Source: Euptelea pleiosperma (lineage: Eukaryota > Streptophyta > Magnoliopsida > Ranunculales > Eupteleaceae). From it: 64,000 nucleotides of DNA. The translations under genes and the position numbers were made by a program. A model generated the notes under the pieces. That model saw nothing but the letters and a program-made list of their open reading frames with translations. It was not told where the DNA came from and ran no database searches. Below, piece by piece: positions 49,771 to 60,849 of the stretch (positions are counted from its first letter, which is position 1; the number at the start of each line of letters is the position of its first letter). Where the stretch lies: contig CM068542.1 in assembly GCA_035048495.1 (NCBI GenBank), positions 36,485,109 through 36,549,108 on the forward strand, written 5' to 3'.

Positions 49771-52700
49771 TTAGGAGGCACTTCCCTCCTGCACCTTGGT
49801 CGCTGCCGCCATGGCAGCATTCTTCATTTCATGCAACGCATCTTCAAAACACTTGGCAAGAACTTTGGGTTCAGGTATGATTTCTTTTGCCACAAGAATT
49901 TGCATATCTGCTCCCCCCGCGTAGCTCAACATGTGCATTGTAATTGCCTGCACCATCAACTACTAGTAAGCTTCCCCAGAAATACAAATATTTCAATTTT
50001 TTTGGTTTTCTTTTTTGTCCCCATAAAACAGATCAGGAATCTGTGTAGGAAACTTACATGGGATAAGCTAGTTGAGTTCACCCGAAGATAAGTTATGGGA
50101 TTTCCTGCAAACATAATTTCCTCGCATGGGCCGACGATGTTCGATATCGTGAAGCTTGTATTACAAACAATCCTGTAATTGAGCATCGTTGCAACCTACA
50201 AGACGAGAACCAGATAATAATTAAAGAGACTTAACAAAAAATAAGATTAGATTTTTCTTACGACGATGTTGTGTAGTATCGAAACGATTGATCTTCGTAC
50301 CTTTGGACCCAAGCTTGACATTACTAACTTCCCGATCCTGTAAGATAAATGAGCCTCTAATGAAAGCTTCTTCCGGTCGAGCATTGCTTTCGCTCTCTTC
50401 ACATGCTGAAGAGGGTCATCAACATCTTTATGATAATAAACAGGGAGAAGAATGAATCCGAATTGGTTACCCCATCCTGATCCCGACTTGTTTTTTTTCA
50501 TCAAATTTGACAGTTCCTGGTGAGTCAAGTTGATTCAGTTTAACAACCAAAATAGTTGATTTCGATGAATTGGAATATAAAAGTAAGAAAATGAAAGGTT
50601 TGAGGAAAACCTGCAAGCCTGGCTGTTTTCTAATATTAGCCATTGCTAACCCTGTGATTTGAAGACCCTCTTGCGGTTCTAGCAAAAACAGTTGAAACCC
50701 ATTTAGCATCATCAAATGTGATCGATATCATGAAAAAAAACATCGAATGTGATGGCGCAATGTCCGCCATCAAATAATTGATGGTGCAATATTCAGAACA
50801 ATGTGGATGTGGGACCCACCGTCCCCACCTCCATATGTGCTCCTGACTATTGATACAATCACTCTTGCTTATGGAAAAAAAAAAAAAAAACATAAATTTT
50901 AGTTGCAGTTTGGATCGCCATTTTTGTGCCAGAAAAAAAGATATTTAAAAGATTTTTTTTGTAGAAAGTATCTTTTTTTAGCCCAAAAAAATGGCTATCC
51001 AAACTGATCAGTCTTCTAAACGAATTTTACTCTTGATCGATCGTAGGTCCAAGTATCGCGCAAGTCCAGATGATATCACCCCGAAAAGAACATCATTGAT
51101 GGTCTGCCATGTCAGAAAAAAAAGATCAGCTATAAAGGTAATCAGGCATGAAAAGTCGAAAACTCACACACACACAGTTAATGGTCATTGTGAAGGAAAC
51201 GAAAAATTTGTCGATTTTAACTTGATCAAATTAATTAAAAAGAATATAAAAAAAGGCCAAGCTCCCATGACCCCCTTTTTCTGACCCCTCTTGAGAGTTG
51301 TGTTCTCGGCATTAGATTTCACGAATACAACGTTGGTTGAGCGCTGACAAAAAGTGAATGCCAGCTCATAGGGGGGCGGGGATCACAAAAGGTCCCCCAT
51401 TGCTCCCGTCTAACAAGGGTAGGAACTACAAACAGGAAACTAAAACCAAGGAACTCTTAAACATGTCATTGCTCTGTAGTCCCAATCGTCAGGTCTATGT
51501 TTCACCCGGATGGTTGTGATGATTGTAGGGCCCGTAGGGGTGTTGTTGAAGTGGAGAGGAGCATTTCACTCACGCGTTTATATGTGAACGCATCAAATTG
51601 TGTTCTTAAAGCAAGAACCCCCTTCGTTCGTTAATAAGTTGAATAGATAATGTCAATGACAGAGTTCTAGAAACTTTATAATGATTATACAAATGAAATA
51701 ACCAAATAGCCCATGTCTACCATAAATAAGTAGTAGGGTATTTTTGAAAAAATCATTTCACAAATAGAGCTCTTTCATTATATTATGGGTAAATTTACAC
51801 TACCCTTCTGTGAAATTGGCAATATTTGTTTTAGCCCCTAATTTTTTTTCAATTTTTTGGTCTCATCCCTTACCTATTTCTTATCTTCATTGACTGCAAG
51901 CCTGACGTCTTTGACTACACATTAACATAAGATGTTTAAGACAAAACTACCCTTATTCTTTCAAGATAACATAAATACTCAACATAATACCAAACATTAA
52001 TGTTGTTGTATTGCAACACCAACCTAGAGCCAACACGTGGCAATGTACAATCATACTTCCTTTTGAATGAGCGATCTAGATTGATTTTGAAAAAAAAAAT
52101 TACCTATCTATTTATAAAATAAAGGGAATTTTTGACATACCCCCATGATTTGAAAAAGTTGACATACCCCCTGTGACTCGGTCCACTGTCAAAAATCCCC
52201 TAAAATAAAAAACAACCTTATTCACCTACCTCTCCTTTTGAATGAACTATCCATTTATAGAAGGATAGGGTTCCTAGGACTTGTCTTTTTTGACAGGCTC
52301 TCAGGATTGCCTTCTTAGGCATGGATTCTGAGAATTCAATTGCAGTGATAGTATTGAGCTGGCATTCACTTTTAGCCAAGCAAAACCACAATTGGATTCT
52401 GGGAATCCACGCCTAAGAAGGCAAGTCTCGGGAGCCTGTCAAAAAATGCTAGTCTCGAGGCTCTTGTTCCTTTATGGAAAAGTAATTTGTATGACCCCCT
52501 GAAGTTTCTAACTGCTTTATTACCCCCTTTGACCAAGTCCTGATGTCTTGACCCACATTCCATCTGTTACTTTAAAGTGACAATAACCAAAGTACCCTTT
52601 GTCTCTATGAAATTCCATTATAATCCTCTTCTTAGGTACACCTATAAGGATGGGCCAAACATCCATACAGTCTAATGGATGTGTGGCCTATCCCTAGGTG

Positions 52701-55057
52701 GACCTACAGACAAAAAATCAGTGTGATTGGTGAATTCTAACCGATGGATCTGAGTATGTAGAATTGAGTCTTTTTCATGATTTAGATGGGATTCCAGCGT
52801 TATTTGGAGTACTAAGATCCAACTGTTAGAAATCACAAAGCAAGATGAGTTTTGGTATGTAGGTCCACCTAGGGATGGGTGGGTGAAACAACAATACGGG
52901 CAGTGGTCCCCGAGAGTGTTCCACGTGGCCCATACGGACGTCCATTCATCAAGATAGTCGGCAAGGCGGAATTCGCCGAGTAAAACTTCTGTTAGAATCG
53001 GATTGCAAATCACACAATCACAGCCAATGAGTTCTCGGCACGTACGCCTAAAGAAAAAAAGCACATGGCTACGTTACAAAAGCACTTGTGTACGTGCCGA
53101 GAACTCATTGACTTGTGATTGTGTGATTTACAATTTCTTGTGATAGAAGTTTTACTCGAATTCGGCAATTACGACTTTATTCTGTCATGTTGCCGAGTAT
53201 TATATCATTATTTTTTGTCACCATTTGAGGTTAGTGGCCCTCTTTTCACTTGTAAATGAGTGCTCAATACAGATGCCATGGTCCAATTTGTGGACCCCAT
53301 TCCTAACCACCTAACCATCCAATATAAAAGAAACGAAAATACTATCCCACGGATAACCATAACCGGACAAAATATGAGCGGCTTGAGGCCATCGACCATT
53401 GGATTTAAGAGATCTACAGTCCACGAGGCAATAACTGTGTGGATCTCTTGAATCCAACAGTCAAATGGCCTCACATATATTTGTCCGGTTATCCGTTGGA
53501 TAGCACGACTCTAATTGAAAAAGTCTAAAACTTATCCATTAATCTAACGAGTTACACTTTTATCACAGCGTTCTGAAAGATGATTCTCTCACAATGAAAA
53601 AACACAGGCCCCAGTGGACCTATTAATAAAAAATCAGCTTGATTAGTGATTTTTAAGCGATTCGATTGAACTTATTTTCATGGGTTGATTTTATCGGTAA
53701 GAACTCGAGCATTATTGAGCGTTATTTGGCTGCAAATATCCAAAGGTTGTAAATCACTAATAGGCTGATTTTTGGTTTATAGGTCCACCGAGGGACTGGC
53801 CAAACATCCATACGGTCAGCGTCCACTAAAAATGTACCACGTGGCTCTTACTGTGCTGTGATCGGCTTCGCTCACAACATGCACTGAGCGAAGGTTCACT
53901 CGTGCTTAACTGGTCAGACAAACCTACAAAGCATTCGTGCGGCTGTTCGGCCCATACCCATGAATGTTTTTTTTTTTTTTTCCTGCTCACCTCTTTGTGG
54001 GCCTACATGTCTGGCTCATTTTTTGGGACAAATCTAGTCTGCAACCATTTGCCGACTGAAAAGTATGCAAACATTTTTAAGTCTGCAAGTGGTTGCAGAC
54101 TAGATTTGTCCATTTTTTGTCTACAGGTCCACTAAGGAGGAGTGAGCTGAACTTTGCCACATGGCGTATTGGGATTCTGGGAAGGTAGATCAAAGTTTGC
54201 TCCTACCAGGTGGGGTCAAAGTTATTAGTAGAACCTGAACATCCATCAGATGTTTGCCGGCACTGAAACGAAAAATAAAAAATTGGTGAAAGTCAAAAAC
54301 TAACCGCGTTAGCGACGGCCTTCTTGACCGATTTCATGTCCTCCAGCCTGAACCTGGCGGTGGCTAGTTTTCTTGGCCAGAGCTCCACCCCGGCGCCACC
54401 ACTTATGGCCGTTTTTGTGTCTTTGAGGCACAAGCAACGAAGTAAGAACTCCAATACAAAAATCAGAGTAAACCAAGCGGCCATGACCAACCTCCACACC
54501 TTCCCAAAAATATTTCTGTTATTGTTGCTATTTGTGGAAGAAGAAGAAAAAGAAGGGATGGTGGGTAGTTGATCAGGATGATCGATCCTTCTGCAGCAGG
54601 TGAGGAACATGGACATCAAGGAGATCCCATCTCCCAAAGCATGGTGGATTCTCACTACGGCGCACTTGTGGGCGTTCAACAGGTGAATCTCCCACAGCGG
54701 CTTATCTGTGTCCATAGGAGATGAGACTGCAAGATCTGCCAAGTAACTGTTCACAATATCCTCATCATCGCAATCACCATCATCATCACCTTTGATGTCT
54801 CGAATGAAGACGTGCTTCTCCAACTCCACCTCTGTTCTTCTCCAGTGTTCCCTCCCGTGCTTGTCTCTCACAAACAAACTCCGGAATCTGGGTTGTTGGA
54901 TCATCATCGACTTCTTGATTTCGCCTTTTATGGCCTCCACGTCGATTGGGTGCTTCAGACCCACTACGCAGTTGATCACCTGATCCATCTCTGGCCGGAG
55001 GAACATCCGGCCGGCTGGCGTCACGGGCTCGTCTTCTTCTCTCTCCATAGATCCCAT
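49771..55057 (-). CDS. WSD1-like: WSD1-like bifunctional wax ester synthase/diacylglycerol acyltransferase
   Basis: Six exons on the minus strand: 55057-54305, 51103-51031, 50678-50611, 50516-50301, 50195-50058, 49947-49771. 1425 nt in frame, 474 residues, close to the usual length (about 480). Exon 2 is small and begins TINDVLFGVISSGLARYL. The catalytic HHxxxDG motif is HHALGDG at residues 138-144. A hydrophobic segment lies at about 187-211 (VWRLVMAAWFTLIFVLEFLL). The C-terminal DUF1298 region (about 277-460) includes GLAMANIRKQPGLQ, NIVGPCEEIMFAGNPITY and LSYAGGADMQILVAKEIIP. The family joins fatty alcohols or diacylglycerol to acyl-CoA at the ER to make wax esters or triacylglycerol, often for cuticle wax. 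The 5' leader is a (GA)n tract. The exact subclade is undetermined. Confidence 0.93.
51104..52269. other. First part of WSD1-like intron 1
   Basis: Low-copy-looking AT-rich sequence. Short transposon-like words occur (TTGACATACCCCC twice at about 52133 and 52160). No gene recognised. Confidence 0.35.
52270..52465. mobile_element. Foldback MITE in WSD1-like intron 1
   Basis: TTTTTTGACAGGCTCTCAGG and GCCTTCTTAGGC on the left mirror GCCTAAGAAGGCAAG and GGGAGCCTGTCAAAAAA on the right, around a spacer of about 70 bp. Confidence 0.75.
52635..52945. mobile_element. MITE family A copy in WSD1-like intron 1
   Basis: GGATGTGTGGCCTATCCC, TGGACCTACAGAC, then the right arm GTAGGTCCACCTAGGGATGG and TTCCACGTGGCCCATACGG. 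The left end is rearranged: an ACATCCATACAGTCTAATGG junction makes a short palindrome. Confidence 0.7.
52960..53172. mobile_element. Foldback MITE with about 75 bp arms
   Basis: Left GAGTAAAACTTCTGTTAGAA, CAATGAGTTCTCGGCACGTA. Right TACGTGCCGAGAACTCATTG, TAGAAGTTTTACTCGAATTC. Arms are near-identical around about 50 bp. It directly abuts the preceding MITE-A. Confidence 0.8.
53335..53505. mobile_element. Foldback MITE, CCGGACAAA arms
   Basis: ACGGATAACCATAACCGGAC and TTGAGGCCATCGACCATTGG on the left are mirrored by AATCCAACAGTCAAATGGCC and TTGTCCGGTTATCCGTTGG on the right. The centre carries GAGATCTACAGTCCACGAGG. Confidence 0.75.
53605..53880. mobile_element. MITE family A, left-truncated
   Basis: AAAAATCAGCTTGATTAGTG, then GCTGATTTTTGGTTTATAGG, AACATCCATACGGTCAGCG, TACCACGTGGCTCTTACTG. 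The left outer arm is missing. Confidence 0.7.
54024..54112. mobile_element. Small foldback element
   Basis: GACAAATCTAGTCTGCAACC (from 54027) and GGTTGCAGACTAGATTTGTC (to 54110) are exact complements; the inner arm continues with few mismatches. Spacer about 30 bp. Confidence 0.75.
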
Positions 55058-55061
55058 AGCT

Positions 55062-55092
<31 letters not shown>
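55058..55092 (-). promoter_or_regulatory. WSD1-like 5' leader with (GA)n/(CT)n tract
   Basis: Immediately upstream of the ATG on the minus strand is an uninterrupted CT repeat (GA on the plus strand, about 55063-55092). Such tracts are frequent in plant 5' UTRs and core promoters. Confidence 0.6.
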
Positions 55093-55095
<3 letters not shown>

Positions 55096-55195
55096 TATCT
55101 TTTCGTAATTGTTTTTAAATCAGACCATCAATTTGTTTTCTCTCATAAAGCAAGCTAGTTCATGTGATAAAGCAACAGCGACGCAGATAAAACAT

Positions 55196-55590
55196 TTTAA
55201 GGCTCAGGCTCCAGTTACCTCCCTAAAATGACAGCCTCCGGTTACAGGACAATATGAGCCACGTGGCACATTCTTATAGGACTCTGACCGTAAGGATGTT
55301 TGGCAAATCCCTAAGTGGACCTACAAACCAAAAATCAGTCTTATTAGTGATTTACAGGAGTTTGATTGGACTTATTTTCATGGGTTATTCTCAACTGTGG
55401 AATTTGAACAAAGATCCAACTCCTAGAAATCACTAATCAGGTTGAATTTTAATTTTTAGGTCCACCTAGGGATTGTTCCAACATCCATACGGTCCGAGTC
55501 CTCTAAGAGTGTGCCACGTGGCTGATATTGTGTCCTAGCATGTCATTTTAGGGTGGTAACCGGAGCCCGACCCATATTTTAAGGGACGAG
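55196..55590. mobile_element. MITE family A copy in the WSD1-like promoter
   Basis: Ends TTACCTCCCTAAAATGACA / TGTCATTTTAGGGTGGTAA. The flanks ATTTTAAG on both sides suggest an 8-9 bp target duplication. Both arms retain GCCACGTGGC (55258-55267; 55513-55522). It begins about 140 bp upstream of the start codon. Confidence 0.85.
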
Positions 55591-55922
55591 ATATTGGCAC
55601 CCATGTTTTAGCCCAGTAAACCTAAAAATCCCCTCTCCTTTTTCACTCGTCACACCCATTAAAAAAAAAAACTCAAAAAATAAAAACCAAGAAGAAGAGG
55701 AGGAGGAGGCCCCAACATGAAGTACTTCTCTCTTTCTCTTTCTCTTTCTCCTCCTCTCTCCCTCTCTCTTTCTCGATTCTCGGCCTCGGGGCTGTCGAGG
55801 CAGCCTAGAATTCTGTAAGAGAGAGAGAACCTGCCGTGGCCTACTCTTCCTTTTTCTTTTCTATTTTTTTTTGTTTTTTGTTTTGAAAGGCAGTTTAAGT
55901 ACGGTCCCCAATTAGTCCAGCT

Positions 55923-55949
55923 CCCCCCCCCCCCCCCCCCCCCCCCCCG
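55923..55949 (+). repeat. Poly-C run
   Basis: An uninterrupted run of about 27 C, following AGCT. Its length is likely unreliable. Confidence 0.85.
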
Positions 55950-55982
55950 GCACATTTGGATGAGAAAACTTTCAAAGCCGAT

Positions 55983-56287
55983 CACCATCACAATATGAGC
56001 CATGGAACACACTCTTATAGGACGATGACCGTATGGATGTTTGGCTAGTCCCTCGATGGGCTTGTAAACCAATAATTAGCTTGATTAGTAATTTTTAACC
56101 GTTTGATTGTAATCATTTACATGGGTTGATTTTAACCGTATAATTTAGAGCATTATTGACCATTATTTGGGGTACTAGATCGAAAGGTCTGAGATAACTA
56201 ATCAGGCTGATTTTTGGTTTGCAGGTCCAAAGAGGGACTGGCCAAACATCCACACGGTCATCGAAATCTAAGAGAGTGCCAGGTGCG
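55983..56287. mobile_element. MITE family A, right end cut by another MITE
   Basis: ACAATATGAGCCATGG, GACCGTATGGATGTTTGG, then GCTGATTTTTGGTTTGCAGG and ACATCCACACGGTCATCG. The right outer arm stops at the foldback beginning 56288. Confidence 0.75.
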
Positions 56288-56441
56288 AGCGGTTCACTCC
56301 ATTTTGATCTTTGGCACTTTTAAGTGCCACTTGTAGGGTTAAGGTGGCCCTTAACTGTAGTTACCCCTTACAGTGGCGAATGGACAGGACAGGTGGCACT
56401 TAACTATAAGTGCCCGAACGCCATGGATCAAAATGTACCGC
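56288..56441. mobile_element. Foldback MITE with TTTTGATC arms
   Basis: GCGGTTCACTCCATTTTGATC and TTAAGTGCCACTTG on the left; GGTGGCACTTAACTATAAGTG and GATCAAAATGTACCGC on the right. Confidence 0.75.
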
Positions 56442-56482
56442 TTTGTTTTTATTACTACTCAATGAGGTAGGTGGTATTAATT

Positions 56483-57073
56483 AAAGGGTCGGGCTCGAAG
56501 GACCGGCCTTTTTTGACCGGCTCCTGTTACAGGACACAATATGAGTCATGGATCACACTCTTAGTACTTGGACCGTATGGATGTTTGGCCAATTCCTAGG
56601 TGGACCTACAAACCCAAAATCAGCTTGATTAGTGATTTCAAACCTTTGGATCTTCGTATCTCAAATATTGCTCAAAAGATTATTGGGGAGGTATTTTAGA
56701 AAGGGCCAAGCTCCAGGGACCGGCTCTAGGACATAATGTGAGCCACGTGGCAAGCTCTTAGAGGACTCTGACCATACTGACGTTTGGCCAATCCCTAGGT
56801 GGACCTACAAACCAAAAACCAGCTTGATTAGTGATTTCAAACCTTTGGATCTTCGTATCTCAAATATTGTTCAAATTCCCACAGTTGAGATCAACCCATG
56901 AAAATTAAGTCCAATCCAACGCCTAGGAATCACTAATCAGGCTGATTATTGGTTTGTAGGTCCACCTAGAGATTGGCCAAACATCCATACAGACATAGTC
57001 CTCTAAGAGTGTTCCACGTGGCTCATATTGTGTCTAGGAGCCGGTCAAAAAAGACCGGTCCCTGGAGCCTTAC
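56483..57073. mobile_element. MITE family A: half copy joined to full copy
   Basis: A left half (56483 to about 56664) ends in the middle of the element. It is followed by a 27-base linker including ATTATTGGGGAGGTATTTTA, then a complete copy (about 56692-57073) ending AAAAAGACCGGTCCCTGGAG. The linker is the reverse complement of the sequence flanking the copy at 42.7-43.0 kb. Confidence 0.75.
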
Positions 57074-57107
57074 CATTAATTAAATGCCACTTTTTATTTT
57101 TATTGCA

Positions 57108-57705
57108 AAACTAGTGGAAAACACTTGTGCGAGGGCAGGCACCAAGTGAAAGGAGTGAGGGAACGCTCGGAGGGGAGTTATTTTAACTTTTAAGAGAGTG
57201 TATCTATTTTCGGAGTAGAACTTTGCTGACGGACCATGGTATGAACCACGTGGCATACTTTTAGAGACCAGTGACCGAATGGATGTTTAGCCCATCCCTA
57301 TGGGAACCAACACGCCAAAAATCATCCAGATTAGTGATTTCAAACCTTTGAATCTTTATACAACAAATAATGCTCGAATCTCACGGTTAAAAATTAACTC
57401 ATGAAAATGACTCCAATCCAATGCTTAGAAAGCACTAATCAGGCTGATTTTTAGCCTGTACGTCCACCTAGGGTTGGGCCAAACATCCATACAGTCAGCG
57501 ATCTCTAAGAGTTTGCCATGTGGTTCATAAAATTTAGAGTAATTTTGGGGGAAACAAATGTCAAAATATAATAAAAATACATTTTTACCCTTCATTTTAT
57601 TGATTTTAACGAAGATGGAGCACATTTACAAAGAAAAGTGACAAAATATAAACAATTGTCTACCCCTAGTTTGTCCCCTTTATAATAGTACTAGTAGAAG
57701 GCACA
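57108..57705 (-). mobile_element. Helitron-like element with nested MITE-A (57205-57535)
   Basis: Minus-strand 3' end: hairpin CACTTGGTGC...GCACAAGTG, then TTTTCCACTAG. Minus-strand 5' side: TACTATTATAAAGGGGAC. Between lies a MITE-A copy starting TAGAACTTTGCTGACGG, the same outer end as the copy at 49-399. Boundaries approximate. Confidence 0.5.
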
Positions 57706-57741
57706 TGGGAGTGAGAAAATGTGAAAGACGAAACTATTTAG

Positions 57742-57763
57742 GTAGGGCTGCAACTTGGGTGGG

Positions 57764-57800
<37 letters not shown>

Positions 57801-59044
57801 CCAGTCTCTCCCTTCCTCCTCTTCTAATATCTCTCTCTCCTGTGATTCTCTCTTCTACGGCACTCCATCTTATTTGTCTCTCTCTCTTTTGTCTCTCCAT
57901 CTCTCCCTCCTCGCCGTCTATCTCTTTTTCTGACGTCTCTCATTTCTCTCCCCCATCTCCCTTTCTCTTATCTTCGTCTTTCCCTTCTCTTTGTCTCTTT
58001 CTCCCTCCATCTCTCTCTCATATCCCCGTCTCTCAGCTCTCACCATCTCTCATGTGTTTTTCTCTTCTTCATCTCTCTCTCTCTCGTTTTTCCCTCTTCT
58101 CCGTCTGTCTTTCTCTTTCTTATCTCTCTCTCTATCTCTCTTTCATCTCTATCTCTCTCTCATCTCCATTTTCTCACATCTCTCATTTCTCTCTCCTCCC
58201 CATCCTCTCCATCTCTCTCATGTCTCTTTATTGTCTCCATCTTTTTTTTCTCTCCATCCTCTTTTGTCTTTCTCTCATGTGTTCCTCTTTGCTTTGGTTC
58301 TTCATTTTCTTTCTCTTCTGTCTCTCATTCCTTTTCACCTTGTTCTCACGTCTCTTATTTTTCTCTCCTCTATGTTTCTTCTCCATCCTTTCCCATCTCC
58401 CTCTCTCTTGTCTTCATCTTTCCCTCCTCTATCTATCTCTCTCTCCCTCATTTTCTCTTTCCCTCCACTCTTTATCTCTATCTCATATGTATATCTCTTC
58501 TTTGTCTATCTATCATATATTTCTCTCTTCGATCTTCGTCTCTTTCTTTTATCTCTCTCCCATCTCCATCTTTTTATCAGATCTCTCTCCTCTTTGTTTC
58601 TTTCCACATCTTCGCCATCTCTCTTCCGTCTCTCTCCCATATCTCCGTCTTTTCCTTTTCTCCATCTCTCACTCCCTCCTCTCTCTATCTCTCTAATGTT
58701 TCTCTCTTCTCTAGCTCTCCTTCATCTCCCATCTCTCGCTCCTATCTCTCTTTCTCTCCGTCTCTCTCTCATCTTCTCTTTTTCTCACATCACTTATTTC
58801 ACTTACCTCTTGTTTCTCTCACCATCCTCTCCATATGTCTCTCCTTTTGTTTCTCTACTAGTAGCTCCCTCCCCCCACTCCCTCTTTCTCTCAGTAAACC
58901 AACCCTACCAACTTGATCGGCGACGAGTTGGACATGTCAAGCCCAATCTCAAGTTGGGCTCAAGCTCGGGTTGGATAGTCAAAAGGTCGGGTTGGACTCG
59001 GGTTGACCCCCAACCTGACCCAACCCGCCCAAGTTGCAACCTTA
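57742..59044. mobile_element. TIR element (hAT-like ends) containing a 1.1 kb pyrimidine tract
   Basis: AGGGCTGCAACTTGGGTGGG (57744-57763) is mirrored by CCCGCCCAAGTTGCAACCT (59023-59041). The ends resemble non-autonomous hAT elements. From 57764 to about 58900 the plus strand is almost entirely C and T, built on TCTC with TTTC, CATC and CCTC variants. Confidence 0.6.
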
Positions 59045-60600
59045 ATTTTAGATGGAACTGTAGTAGAAGAGTTAAAGGAGAGAGGGAGAGGAGAAACGAT
59101 ATTTTGGGAGATAAGAACAGGGAGTTTTAAAGAATCTTTATTATGCCCTTTTTTCTTGCTCATTTCTTTTAAAAATTAAAGAGAGTCGGGAGGGCATGCA
59201 TCTTATGGAAAAATTTACAAAATGTGGATCAACTATTGTCCTTAGACTTCTTTTTATAATAGTAAAGACAACAAAATAAAAAATAATTTTTGACGAAAAG
59301 TGGCAAAATGTAAGGAGTTGTTTACCCCCGATTCTCCCTTTATAATATTATATTAAAGAAAAATTTATGAAATTGTAGCAAGCGGAGGTATAAAATATTG
59401 TTACTTGCAGATCTATTTTACAATAGCAGTTAAATGAATTGAGCAAGAAAACTAAGAAATAAGGTGTAAAATAGCAAATATAATGTACTGAATTTAACTA
59501 AGCATAGTCGGTATCTCACAATCCAATAGCAGAATCTAATATCAAGGCAGTAACACAACTCTGTAAAATAAGAACTTATTGGTTAATGGAGAAATAGTTG
59601 TGGCGCGTGTTGTACACACTATCCTAATGCAAATTTGTACCATGCACTCTTGTTATTCGTCCCTGTAGGTTTGGTAGACGCCTCCTCCCAAGATTCAACA
59701 ACTCAACGGAAGGAAGGCAGCACCCCAAGTCCTTCGATTTTAACAACGTTGCAATGGCAACACCCTTTCCCAACAAAAAATTGTCTTGAAAATCACCAAA
59801 AATTAATAATATAATGAATATGTTCTGCTTGTTTATTTCTATAGAGAATATAATATGCCATGTATATAAAGGTGAAGGGAGATGAACGTTTTAGCTAGCC
59901 TCAATATCTAATATTAAGACTAAAATGATCATAAAACAATAGCAAAAAAATTAAATAATAAACAGGTAGAAAATCAATGGTTGCAAAATGTTTATAGATT
60001 TAAAGATCAACCATACAAAATTAATTAAAACCATTAAGGCCTCTAATGGTTAAGTCAATAAAGTTAAAAAAGATAAGTTGGGCTTTCCATACACAACCTA
60101 GGTCAGTGCGTGTGTGTGTGAAATGTGGTGCATGGTTGTGCGTGTGCCCAAGGGATCCATCTTGTAAGTCCAACCTTTTCATATAAGAGCTCAAAACTTT
60201 TAATTTTTAAAAATGTGGGACTAAAAAAGACGTGTAAAGAGTGTAAGGATTAAGAGAAGCCTAACTAGGTTTCATTCTAAAAATTATTCAAAATTTTAAG
60301 TTTAAGTGAAAAATATGAGCACATGTTTTAAAACCATGTGTCTTAAGTTCAAACCTTTTTCTTAAGTATACAAAATAAAACTTAAACTTCAAATAACAAT
60401 CTCCTACATGAATGAAAATTGAAAATTAATTTAATGGTGCAATTGAAACGCCATGTATGGGAAAAAAAGTATCTTTTGGACTAGAACCTTTATATAGTGA
60501 TTCTATCGAATTTACTAGTTTTTAATAAGCTTGATGTCTTGAACTGACTAGACTACATACACTAATTTTCAATCCACAATTTAGTTCTTATGGTTTTACT
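59045..60600. other. AT-rich intergenic DNA
   Basis: No gene recognised. Helitron-like 5' words occur on the minus strand at about 59255-59275 (TCTTTACTATTATAAAAAG). LTR-like sequence lies at 60155-60420, described separately. Confidence 0.4.
60155..60420 (-). mobile_element. LTR-like repeat, lower copy
   Basis: Shares AAGTCCAACC, AAGAGCTCAAAA, AATGTGGGACTAAAAAAGA(C/T)GTGTAAAGA and ACAAAATAAAACTTAAA with 63630-63905, in the same orientation, flanking a minus-strand copia remnant. Confidence 0.6.
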
Positions 60601-60849
60601 CTTTTTGGCATGAGCTAAATCTTAGTCTTTTATGAGCACTCTAGAGAATCAGCTTTAGTTTAATTTCATAGAAAGTGGCTTCACTTCCAGTCTCACATAG
60701 TGAATATATCAAGGATACCTTGTCCTACCCGACCTAATAACCAAGTTCTAGATTCATTAAGAATTTAATACTCAACCTACTCTATAAACTAGTAGCATAT
60801 TTACATCTTAGAGATGAGAAACGAGACATGTCTACATATATATACTACT

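Larger units (their letters stand above)
55258..57252. promoter_or_regulatory. Cluster of five MITE-borne CACGTGG (G-box/ABRE-type) motifs
   Basis: CACGTG cores at 55260-55265, 55515-55520, 56744-56749, 57015-57020 and 57247-57252, each within CCACGTGG. They lie 0.2 to 2.2 kb upstream of the WSD1-like ATG. The core fits bZIP (ABF) and bHLH binding sites. Function is inferred only. Confidence 0.45.

Noticed and set aside
55659..56072. 137-codon minus-strand frame with a poly-Gly run
   Set aside because: Gly codons come from the poly-C run and the rest is low-complexity repeat and MITE sequence.
57755..59130. Two long open frames (313 and 379 codons) in the CT-rich tract
   Set aside because: They exist because a TCTC repeat lacks stop codons in several frames. 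Composition is almost only Ser, Leu, Phe and Pro; no domain, no plausible splice or start context.
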